Shown here: positions 1 to 7,463 of the stretch, in pieces | Layout: the number at the start of each line of letters is the position of its first letter | Position numbering within the stretch: the first letter of the stretch is position 1 | Assembly: GCA_001275005.1 (NCBI GenBank) | Contig: JWZX01001111.1 | Location: 1 to 20,934, forward strand | Length of the DNA stretch: 20,934 nucleotides | Direction of reading: 5' to 3' | Source: Chrysochromulina tobinii | Taxonomy: Eukaryota; Haptophyta; Prymnesiales; Chrysochromulinaceae | Made by a program: the position numbers and the translations under genes | Notes under the pieces: model-generated | What the model was told of the DNA's origin: nothing | Databases searched by the model: none | Seen by the model: the letters and a program-made list of their open reading frames with translations, nothing else

Positions 1-138
1 CGGCTACCTAGCGCATGTTGGCCCTTGACCTCTCCAGGTTCCGGACAGTCGGCATGAGGTCGCAAAAGACGCCCATCGTGGCGCTTCGACCCTCTCCCCA
101 CGTCCCACCCTTCCGTGCTCCCATCGCTCATCTGGCAG

Positions 139-1505
139 CTACTACATGTTCCATCTCAAGAATCGAGAATTCTCCTTCGATGTCGACATGTCCAAGATGC
201 CGTGCGGCCTCAACGGCGCACTGTACTTCGTGCAGATGGACCAGGACGGCGGCAAAGCCAAGTACTCGGGCAACGAGGGCGGCGCCAAGTATGGCACCGG
301 CTACTGCGACGCGCAGTGCCCACACGACCTCAAGTTCATCAACGGCGAGCCCAACCTGCTCGACTGGCACCCATCGGCCACCGACCCGAACGCGGGTACG
401 TGCTATGCACCGCGCTATCGTCCTGACTCCTGAACCTCGCACCGAACCACTGGAACGTGCGGGCAAGTTTGGGGCAAGTCTGCAAGTTTTGGGTGCGTGT
501 CTGCAATCTCCTCTGACCTGGGTGCCTCTCTGCTCAGGTACGGGCAAGTACGGCACGTGCTGTGTGGAGATGGACATCTGGGAGGCAAACTCGGTCTCGA
601 CTGCCTACACAGCCCACGCATGCGATGTCACCAGCCAGACCCGGTGCGACGGCATCTCGTGCGGTGACAACCCGGACCACCGCTTCGACGGCCACTGCGA
701 CAAGAACGGGTGCGACTTCCAGACGTTCCGACTCGGCAATGAGACGTTCTACGGCCCGGGCGGCCAGTTCGTGCTCGACACGACACAGCCTATGACCGTC
801 GTGACACAGTTCTTCACGGCCGACGGCACCGACCACGGCAAGCTCGTCGAGATGCGCCGCTTCTACCGCCAGGGCTCGAAGACCATTCAGACGCCGTCGA
901 TCGTCGTAGGTGGCGCGCCTCACGATTCGCTCACGACGCCCTACTGCACGGCCGAGCGGGACCTGTTCAAGGACGGCACCAACTTCCTCCAAAAAGGCGG
1001 TCTCAACTCGATGGATGACGCATACGACAAGGGCATGGTGCTGGTTATGTCCATCTGGGACGATCACGATGTGAACATGCTCTGGCTCGATTCGATTTAC
1101 CCGCCGACGGGCGGGCCGGGCTCGCGCCGAGGCACTTGCTCCAACACCTCAGGAGTGCCGTCCGAGATCGAGAAGACGGCCGCCTCCTCGCACGTGACCT
1201 TCTCCAACATCCGCTTCGGCCCGATCGGCTCCACTGGTGCGACCACCGTCACGCACGCCGCCAAGCCCCTGCTCGTCGAGCTTGCCGCGAACGCCAGCGC
1301 GCCATGGGCGCAGTGCACGAGCGCCTCGGGCTGCACCACTGGATGGGAATGCACGCAGCACTCGACTGACTTCTCCTTCAAACAGTGCACCCCTTCGACC
1401 GCGCTGCACAAGGCCTTCCTCGCGACGCGGCCCGACGCAGCCGCCCTCAAAGCCTTCATGGATAAGGGCACCACGCACTTCGCCGCGTCCGGCCTGCCAG
1501 CTTAG
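139..1505 (+). CDS. GH7 cellulase (cellobiohydrolase/endoglucanase family), 5'-partial
   Basis: Glycoside hydrolase family 7 enzyme: retaining hydrolysis of beta-1,4-glucan, normally secreted. Coding segments are 139-395 and 538-1505, joined through a Gly codon across a GT-AG intron. The join restores the GH7 core ending in EMDIWEAN: nucleophile Glu at 567-569, Asp at 573-575 and acid/base Glu at 582-584. Other family landmarks are [10 protein letters not shown] near the start, [38 protein letters not shown] and FGPIGSTG. About 407 residues are visible. Around 50 N-terminal residues plus the signal peptide expected of the family are missing, so the ATG at 146 is internal. An acceptor-like AG at 137-138 precedes the first clear GH7 codons. 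A tiny upstream exon (about 38-58, between AG and GT) is possible but unproven. The C-terminus carries a short Cys-rich module (1305-1388), then a charged helix. Whether it is an exo- or endo-enzyme cannot be told from sequence alone. Confidence 0.9.
396..537 (+). other. GT-AG intron in the GH7 gene
   Basis: This 142-nt intron has donor G|GTACGT and acceptor CTGCTCAG|GTACGG, with a pyrimidine-rich stretch before the acceptor. Unspliced, the upstream frame ends at a stop near 433. Spliced, it yields the conserved [10 protein letters not shown] segment of GH7. GGTACG is present at both junctions (395-400 and 537-542). The interior holds three GCAAGT copies (463, 474, 482), and a fourth lies just inside the next exon (544). 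Confidence 0.9.
1305..1388 (+). other. Cys-rich CBM1-like module at the GH7 C-terminus
   Basis: Seen: Trp-Ala-Gln-Cys, then Cys-x5-Cys-x5-Cys-x11-Cys, with Phe residues and Lys-Gln before the last Cys. Fungal CBM1 cellulose-binding modules have an aromatic-x-Gln-Cys start, four Cys and a Tyr-Ser-Gln-Cys end. The first loop here is much shorter than in CBM1. Cellulose binding is therefore an inference. It could instead be a disulfide-stabilised tail of unrelated origin. Confidence 0.4.
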
Positions 1506-2076
1506 TAGAAAGGAATGGATCTTGCCTTCTCGCCAACTCTCTCCGCAAGCTGCGTCGACCGTCGCGTGCTGTTAAAATCGCGAATGAAGACCCATGTGAA
1601 GACCACAGAATCGAATCGAGATTCGAATACCATACGCATATGTTGTACAGTTATGTCTGTGAATCGGAAGTAGCGATGTCTAGCGAATGAAGCGAATCCA
1701 AGACCCGACCGCAATGGAGCGTGGAACTCTCAAAGGACTAGGCCAGGGACTAGGCTCCCTCTAGAAACATGATAAGACGCGGGAAACATGATGACGCGGA
1801 AATGTGGTGCGAGAATCACGGAGTCGCGGGATCGCTGCGCGTCGCGCGTGCGAATGAAGCGCGAGCCCGGATCCGGGACGACCACGGCATCGGCGGTAGC
1901 CGGGTAGGCCCCCCCCCCCCCCGCCCTCGGCGCTCGGGCTGTCGTGGGCGGAGACGCGACGCGCGGATGTGTGGCCAGTGGCGTGTGCGCAATGCCTGCG
2001 ATGCGAATTGCAACTGTCATTCCTCACCACGGCCTCCGTCATTTCGCGCACATCACGCCTCGCCTCTGGGATGGCA
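1506..2076. other. Gene-free interval between convergent genes
   Basis: This interval lies between the 3' end of the GH7 gene (+) and the 3' end of the glycosyltransferase-like gene (-). Open frames here show no family motif and look like GC-bias shadows. It contains a C14 homopolymer at 1909-1922 and a short inverted GAATC-GA-GATTC around 1612-1625. No canonical AATAAA was seen for either gene. Confidence 0.6.
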
Positions 2077-3339
2077 TCAGAGGTCTAACTGCGGAAACTT
2101 GCACCTTCTCAACGCGAATCGTAGGGTACGATGCTCCTCGCTCTGGCGGAACGCGGCCGCCTTGAGGGCAAAGACCCCAGCAGCCTGTCGCCGCAGCCAT
2201 GAGCAGTTCGCGGTGATACGTTCCTCGCGCCACAATCCGGCGTGCGCGTCTATCGCGCTGATGGGCCACTGAATGTGGAATCTCACATCAGCGTCCTCTG
2301 TCGCCTCGTCGGCCACGCTCGCCGCCGGCAGCTCGAGATTCAATTTAGGCTGCTCCGTGAGCGAGCGACACAAGACATCGCCTCGCGGTGGACCCGAGCG
2401 GGAGTCCGTAACGAGGCTACCGGCATTGCTGCCGCGCTGCCACTCGTCATGGCTCACTAAGCCGTTGGCGACGATGGTCTGCAGGACCATCTCCTCCGCG
2501 CAGAAATTCGGAGCGTGGTAACCGCCACTCGGAATTTTCTCCCACGTAGCGCTGGGATTGCAGCATTTCTGCTTCCACAGCGCAAGCGGCTGCTCGCTCG
2601 GGAGCACGCGGCGCGCGGCTGTGGAAAGGTTGGCGATCAACTGAAAGGCGCGGAGCGCGTCCTCAAGGCGATAGAAACTCCCCTCGTGCTTCCCCATGAT
2701 TAGGAATCGCACGCCGTCGAGAGATGGCATCAAACAGGGCCTCGCAGTACGGTCGAGCGAAGCGTATAGTGTCGTACAGGACTCGATCTCACTAGAAGCA
2801 TCAATGACCGAGCAGTCCTGCAAGGCATGCCGAGTCTTGTCCTGATGAAATTGACGACACTGAGTTGACGTGCTGATGCGCGGCAGGCTCTGCTGCATCA
2901 TGCGAACGTACTTCTCCATCCCTGGACGCACCCACCACATGTTGGATGCTTGGAACACGATGAAGCTCGATGGCGAGAGGCCACGGCCGTGAGCCCACCT
3001 GACGTTCATGCCCATGGCATGTAGGATGGATCCCGACGCTCGCCGCACTGAAACGCGAAGGCAATTAATGAGAACCCGCGGCTGCTGCCACAGCCAGTTG
3101 AAGTCTGCATCATCATTCGCGTAGGTCGTCAGTCGATTGAGGTGCAACACAATAGCCGTGGACGACTCCGTGTGGTTCAGCGTATTCTCCACGAGATTCC
3201 GAATGTAACTCGCAGACTCAAAAGCATTGATTGAGACTATGACACGTGCATCCCATCCCGCTGGTACAGTCTGTGCGCGACGCAACGGAAAGCCTTCACA
3301 GGTCAAAAGCGACGCGGCATCTGGTACATTCCCTTCCAT
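2077..3339 (-). CDS. Putative glycosyltransferase-like protein (nucleotide-diphospho-sugar transferase-like)
   Basis: A 420-residue open frame from the ATG at 3339-3337 to a TGA at 2077-2079. After about 30 residues comes RVIVSINAFES followed by a helix and IVLHLN, which looks like the first beta-alpha-beta of a GT-A type fold. Later come FIVFQASNMWWVRPG, GKHEGSFY and NFCAEEMVLQTI. These resemble conserved blocks in GT14-like/core-2 branching enzymes and related uncharacterised algal transferases. No clear DxD motif is seen, although NDDADFN is present. The N-terminus lacks the transmembrane anchor usual for Golgi transferases. The ATG sits just downstream of an 11-nt T-run on this strand that could be part of a splice acceptor, so a 5' exon may be missing. 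The family assignment is from memory of motif shape and is moderate to low; that it is coding is likelier than the exact function. Confidence 0.6.
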   Translation of the reverse strand: MEGNVPDAASLLTCEGFPLRRAQTVPAGWDARVIVSINAFESASYIRNLVENTLNHTESSTAIVLHLNRLTTYANDDADFNWLWQQPRVLINCLRVSVRRASGSILHAMGMNVRWAHGRGLSPSSFIVFQASNMWWVRPGMEKYVRMMQQSLPRISTSTQCRQFHQDKTRHALQDCSVIDASSEIESCTTLYASLDRTARPCLMPSLDGVRFLIMGKHEGSFYRLEDALRAFQLIANLSTAARRVLPSEQPLALWKQKCCNPSATWEKIPSGGYHAPNFCAEEMVLQTIVANGLVSHDEWQRGSNAGSLVTDSRSGPPRGDVLCRSLTEQPKLNLELPAASVADEATEDADVRFHIQWPISAIDAHAGLWREERITANCSWLRRQAAGVFALKAAAFRQSEEHRTLRFALRRCKFPQLDL

Positions 3340-3520
3340 AGCAAAAAAAAAAAGCAATGCCTTTCATGAAATTCCAAAAGCGTGAACCAAGTGTGAACGA
3401 TTCCTGGCCACCCTCACTTTCACTCCCCTGTTTCGGACCCGTCTCACCGCCCCCGCCATGAGCTTGAAGATCGTTCACGCGATCGAGTCTTTTCACAACC
3501 TACCGGTAATCGCGAGCACA
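3340..3520. promoter_or_regulatory. Divergent intergenic region (shared promoter candidate)
   Basis: A 181-nt gap separates the two start codons, so regulatory elements of the leftward glycosyltransferase-like gene and the rightward PDI-like gene must lie here or overlap. It contains an A11 run (3343-3353), CT-rich sequence around 3405-3455 and the palindrome TACCGGTA at 3501-3508. An in-frame ATG at 3458 exists, but the downstream ATG at 3521 gives the better signal peptide. No TATA box is apparent. Confidence 0.45.
3501..3508. promoter_or_regulatory. TACCGGTA palindrome, 5' of the PDI-family gene
   Basis: One of three copies found by eye (also 5210-5217 and 7209-7216), each in front of a rightward gene start. 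It lies 12 nt before the chosen ATG at 3521. Confidence 0.25.
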
Positions 3521-4783
3521 ATGCGCTCGACAGCGCTGTTCGTGCTGCTCGTGCCCCTCGTGCGTGGCTGCGACGTGTGCGACGGTCATGCCGCAAAGAA
3601 GCTCAAGAGCGGTCAGGTACTCGACATCTCAGATGATGGCCTGACCCAGCTCGTGGCTGCTCACGACGCCGTCTTCTTGCTTCTCTTCCAGCCTTGGGAT
3701 GCACGCTCTGATCGGCTCGCCAGTGCCTTTGACCGCGTGGCCGCGGTATTGCACCGGACAGGTGGTGCACCGGGGTGCGTCCTGGCACAAATTGACGCTA
3801 GCACCTTCCCGGCGGTGCCAGCGGCCCTGCATATAGCGGCAGCCTCGCTGCCCACGATACGTGTGCTGCGCGGTGATGCGTCCTTCGGTTATCCGCTGCG
3901 ATCCGGGGACACGGCTCCAGAGATCGAGGCAGCCATCCGTTCCGAGCTCGGACGCGCTGGCCGTTCAGTTGTGTCTCGCCTCGACAGCGCCACTCTCACC
4001 AACTTGCTGAACAGTACGAAGCCTGGCACTCGCACGCGCGTCGTCGGCCACCTACGCCACCCGCCACATGTGCGTGCCTTCGAGCAAGTCGCGCATGCCT
4101 TCGACAGCGTCATCACCTTTGTGTTGCCGGCGGCCGCCGCGCCTTTGCCGACCACTGAGAAGCTCACGGCGGCGGCAGTGGCGGCGGCGGCAGCGGAGGA
4201 GGATGAGGAGGAGTTAGTGGTTCTTTACCGGGAAGTGTCGGAGGAGATGGAGGGCGAGGCACCTTTCCTTGAGCTGCGCGTAGCCGCACCGGTCGGCAGT
4301 GGCAGGGTGCATGGCAGCAGCTCCACCGCCAGCACCAGCACCAGCACCAGCACCAGCACCAGCACCAGCACCAGCTCCGTCGGCGGTGCCCGCTCCTCGC
4401 TCGGTGCGCACCAGCTCTTCGAGTGGGTACGTTGGGCGGCTCTCCCTACCGTCTTTGTGCTCACGCCCTCAAGTGCGCGCGCATACCTAACGGATGGTGC
4501 GAGCGGTGTGCTCTTCGTACCGGGGCTCAGCACCTCGGTTCAGACGCGAGAGTACGCGACGCGTCGTATGCGACGTCTCGCAGAGAGGCTAGGCGCTCAG
4601 GCGAACGCGACGGAGAGGCTGTGGCTGCTGTTGGCCGACTCCCACGACAGGATGCATACACGCCTCCGGGCGCAGCTCGGCCTCGGAAGCGAAGGCGGCA
4701 GCGGCGGGGGCAGCGGCGGCGGCGGCAATGGTGGCGGTGGCAGCTTCGGCAACTTCGGCAGCTTCGGCAACTTCGGCAGCTTC

Positions 4784-4817
<34 letters not shown>

Positions 4818-5179
4818 GCAGCAGCGGCAGCCGTCGAGGAGCTTCGGTCCATGAGTACGAGTTCGCGATCGTCGTCTTTGCCGGCGCGCGCCTGAGCGAA
4901 CGTTTCGTGATGCCCACGACCGAGGGCTTCTCTTTCGACGCGGTACATACCTTCGCCGCCGCCTTTGCAAGCGGCGACCTGCAACGAGCGGCGAGGCGGT
5001 TGGAGCTTCTTGCTAAGGCTATGTGGGCGGTCGCCGGGCTTTCGACTCTCGCGTTCGTGACTGCGGGCTGCCGGAGGCGGCTTCGACCGGTGCGAGACAC
5101 GAGTGACACGAGCACCGTTGCGGCCGGCCCCGATCACGATGCTCCTCGACCTCCGTCGGCAAAGAATAAAGCTGTGTGA
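3521..5179 (+). CDS. Redox-inactive PDI-family type I ER membrane protein
   Basis: 552 residues from the ATG at 3521, chosen over the in-frame ATG at 3458 because it begins directly with a signal peptide (RSTALFVLLVPLVRG). Residues about 33-140 form a thioredoxin fold: FQPWDARS (58-63) sits where PDI has PWCGHC, and LPTIRVLRG supplies the cis-Pro (P111). Both active-site Cys are therefore absent. The only CxxC is at the mature N-terminus (C17, C20). A second b-like domain follows. A third b'-like domain starts at HQLFEWVRWAALPTVFVLT, is interrupted by a Gly/Ser-rich insert, and ends with FAAAFASGDLQR. One membrane segment lies near 497-516 and a basic tail ends KNKAV, a KxKxx COPI retrieval motif. 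A chaperone or client-binding role in the ER is inferred, without oxidoreductase chemistry. There are no visible introns. Confidence 0.75.
4331..4372 (+). repeat. (AGCACC)7 hexanucleotide repeat in coding sequence
   Basis: Seven perfect AGCACC units encode a Ser-Thr alternating linker between the b-like and b'-like domains of the PDI-family protein. An AGCTCC unit follows. Confidence 0.95.
4738..4828 (+). repeat. Coding GSFGNF repeats followed by an AGC run
   Basis: An 18-nt unit encoding Gly-Ser-Phe-Gly-Asn-Phe is repeated about two and a half times. It runs into an uninterrupted AGC tract (from about 4787) and then GGCAGC units. Together with the upstream GGC-rich stretch it forms a disordered Gly/Ser/Phe insert within the third thioredoxin-like domain of the PDI-family protein. 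Confidence 0.9.
5165..5170 (+). terminator. AATAAA poly(A)-signal-like hexamer overlapping the CDS end
   Basis: AATAAA lies 6 nt before the stop codon of the PDI-family gene and overlaps the codons of its KxKxx tail. Cleavage 10-30 nt downstream would give a 3' UTR of only a few to about 20 nt. Whether this organism uses AATAAA is unknown. Confidence 0.3.
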
Positions 5180-5335
5180 AAAGTGCACATTCACAACAAA
5201 TTTGTACTGTACCGGTACGTCCGATAATTCACAGTCAATGGTCATAATTCACACTTATTTCTTTGCTCGATCTATGCAGGACCAGGTGGAGACCAAAACA
5301 GCAGCAGCCAGAAGGCCTTCTTTGGACGTCGGGCA
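5180..5335 (+). promoter_or_regulatory. Short intergenic/5' region of the Trp-repeat gene
   Basis: A 156-nt gap, more AT-rich than its flanks. It holds the 10-nt palindrome GTACCGGTAC (5209-5218) and a direct repeat ATAATTCACA at 5224-5233 and 5244-5253 (period 20). No TATA box is evident. Confidence 0.4.
5209..5218. promoter_or_regulatory. GTACCGGTAC palindrome, 5' of the Trp-repeat gene
   Basis: An extended 10-nt copy of the TACCGGTA element, about 118 nt before the ATG at 5336. Confidence 0.25.
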
Positions 5336-6969
5336 ATGCTCACGCGCGCCCAGCGCGTGTACTTTGCCCACCCCACCCTGACACCGCATCATCGATTAGC
5401 GCTGCATACGGCGTTCGTAGCCCTGCGTCGATCTTACGATTCCTTGGGCATCATCGCGACGGTTGGCGCGCTGATGCCTGCGATCCGGCGGTGGCGAGAT
5501 GTGTGCAACGCGGCGAGGCGCCTTCGTGCCGGCGATGTCTATGGTTGCCACGCACGCCTCCATGCGGCCGTTCGCCAGTGGCACGTACGACTAGCCTACG
5601 CCTCGTGGTGGATGAATCATTTGATGCACGTGAGGGTTGCCTCGCACGCAGCCGCGCTCGAGTCGGCATTGTGCCTGTGGCGCCAATACCGCCCCAACCC
5701 GTCCGAGCTGCTGGTGGCGCATCGCTGCTTCCTCGTGCGCGGGCGCAAGGCCATAGCAGCGTGGTGGGCCTTCTCGGTGAGCCGACGAGCCCTTGGCAGC
5801 GCAAAGCGCCAGCTGCTGCGTCGCAGGGGGCAGCGTGAGGCCATGGCAGCGTGGTGGGTTTACGTGATGAGCCGACGAGCCGTCTGTGCCGCAGATCGCC
5901 AGCTGACGCATCGGTGCTTCCTCGTGCGCGGGCGGCAGGCCATGGCAGCGTGGTGGGTTCATACGGCGAGCGGACGAGCTCGGTCGAAGCGCAGCCGAAG
6001 ACTTGCGCACGAGGACTTCCTCCGGCGCGGGCTCGCGAGATTCAACCCGAGATTCAACCCGAGATGCGCGCACCGGGACTTCCTCCGGCGCGGGCGCAAG
6101 GCGATGGCAGTGTGGCGGGCCCATGCGGCGCTTAGGCTAAGGGCCTCGGCCCTGGCGCGCATCACGGTTGCAGTCGAGCTGAAGGGCGACGCCAACGACC
6201 TTGGGCAGGGCGAGCAGGAGCATCGTGACAGCTTGACAGCTCTGCGGGAGGCTTTCCTTATTTGGCGCGTGGCGTGCGGCGAAGCCGTGCTTGCATGCCT
6301 GCGACGACAGACGGCCGACGCGATGCTGCGCTGCCGCACCGCCGCCGGCTTTTGTCGTTGGCGGCAGGTGACGAACGAGGAGCGTGTTGCGTGGCTTTCG
6401 CATCGGCTGTCGCAGAAGCTCTCGGGGCGTCCCGCCAAGGTGCTGGCCAGCCCGAGCACCCCAGTCACGCCGATCGGCGCCCCTTCATCTCCCGCGCCGC
6501 TCTCGCCGGCAAGACAGCAGATACCCGTGGTCTTGACACGACAGCTGACACCCGCCGCGGCGCGTGCACTGGACCTGTGGAAGCCCCTCTCCCCTGGAAT
6601 CGCCCCGGGCTTCGCCCCGGGCGCGATGCCCCTTTCCCCTGGAGTGGACCTGTGGAAGCCCCTCTCCCCTGGAGTCGCCCCGGGCGTCGCCCCGGGCGCG
6701 ATGCCCCTCTGCCCGAGCATCTCCCTGGGCGGCGGAATCGGCGGCAGACCCGGCGCGGGTGGTGGTAGTACCAGTAACCCCGTCGCTCGTGGTAGCCGAG
6801 TCGCTGGGAGCAGCTCTGATGCAGTCCCAGCCACAGTTGCGACGTTCACAGACGCGGGAGCGTCGGACGAAAAGGTCGACCAACTACCAACCACTCAACC
6901 ATGGAGTGATAGCACCGGCGATACAGTGGCCGCGCGCGGAGAGGCCGCATCGATGGCGGAGACCAAGCC

Positions 6970-7012
<43 letters not shown>

Positions 7013-7126
7013 CTTGAGGACGATGTGGCCTCTGGCGGCGCCGTCGCGGCGAAGCGGAAGAGGAAGAAGAAGAAGAAGAAGAAGAAGGAGAAGACAACGA
7101 GCAATGAGGAAGCGAAGAGGCCCTGA
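5336..7126 (+). CDS. Trp-repeat, Sfi1/centrin-binding-like protein with acidic and basic runs
   Basis: 596 residues with no introns needed. The N-terminal 370 residues are Arg/Ala/Trp-rich helical repeats. From about residue 128 a unit of roughly 33-36 residues recurs: HRCFLVRGRKAIAAWW, then REAMAAWW, RQAMAAWW, RKAMAVWRAH, and more distant EAFLIWRV and GFCRWRQ. Spaced A...W pairs on a long basic helix are the hallmark of Sfi1-type centrin-binding repeats, so a role at basal bodies or spindle poles is inferred. Next comes a Pro/Ser-rich region with many S/T-P sites (possible proline-directed kinase targets) and a 25-residue tandem repeat. Then come a D14 run and a Lys-rich tail (RKRKKKK...) that could act as a nuclear signal. 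Codon-level similarity between repeats indicates local duplication. The match to Sfi1 is by pattern only. Confidence 0.65.
6572..6721 (+). repeat. Two tandem copies of a 75-nt coding repeat
   Basis: Units 6572-6646 and 6647-6721 encode DLWKPLSPG(I/V)APG(F/V)APGAMPL(S/C)P followed by two more residues. Each unit carries S-P sites. Near-identity at the DNA level suggests a recent duplication. Confidence 0.9.
6971..7012 (+). repeat. (GAC)14 trinucleotide repeat encoding Asp14
   Basis: Fourteen uninterrupted GAC codons in the Trp-repeat gene. An AAG-rich run (about 7063-7090) encoding poly-Lys follows some 50 nt later. Confidence 0.97.
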
Positions 7127-7463
7127 CCGTGGCATGATCTTCCTGTTCCTCTCCTCTGCCTCGCTCTAAGAGAGATTAGCACTCGACATTTAGCCAGACC
7201 AAAAGGTGTACCGGTAGGTAGGTTCCACAGGAAGCAGGATAGAGCTGCGCTCGAATTCGCTGAGCCGGAAGATGACCAGCTAACAACACGTTTATCTTGC
7301 ACGCCTAATCACACAGAACAGTGTTGGCACCTTTGCTTTCGAGAGACAAGCCCGAAACCCATGAAAACCCAACTTCCCCCACACCCAAATTGGTCTCGTC
7401 ATCGACGTCGCAACGGCCGAGACGCGCATCCTTTTTGGGCAGTCGCGGCAGGTCGCGGTGCCC
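7127..7463 (+). promoter_or_regulatory. Intergenic region upstream of the giant membrane-protein gene
   Basis: 337 nt without a supported gene. It contains TACCGGTA at 7209-7216 and AT-richer sequence around 7270-7320. A good initiation context, CCCATGG, lies at its end. No TATA box or poly(A) hexamer was identified. Confidence 0.4.
7209..7216. promoter_or_regulatory. TACCGGTA palindrome, 5' of the giant gene
   Basis: Third copy, about 247 nt before the ATG at 7464, in the sequence GTGTACCGGTAGGTAGG. Confidence 0.25.

Noticed and set aside
1769-2272. Arg/His/Cys-rich plus-strand frame in the GH7/glycosyltransferase gap
   Set aside because: It has no family motif, crosses a C14 homopolymer and overlaps the 3' end of the better-supported minus-strand gene.
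3458-3520. Upstream in-frame ATG of the PDI-family gene as the start
   Set aside because: It adds 21 mostly polar residues before the hydrophobic signal. Starting at 3521 gives a standard signal peptide, though the longer form cannot be excluded.
4589-5245. Minus-strand frame with poly-Ala over the PDI-family gene
   Set aside because: It is a shadow of the AGC and GGC repeats. The plus strand has the signal peptide, thioredoxin landmarks and ER tail.
7458-7463. GTG as the start of the giant gene
   Set aside because: A nuclear eukaryotic gene should start at ATG, and the next in-frame codon but one (7464) is ATG in a CCCATGG context.
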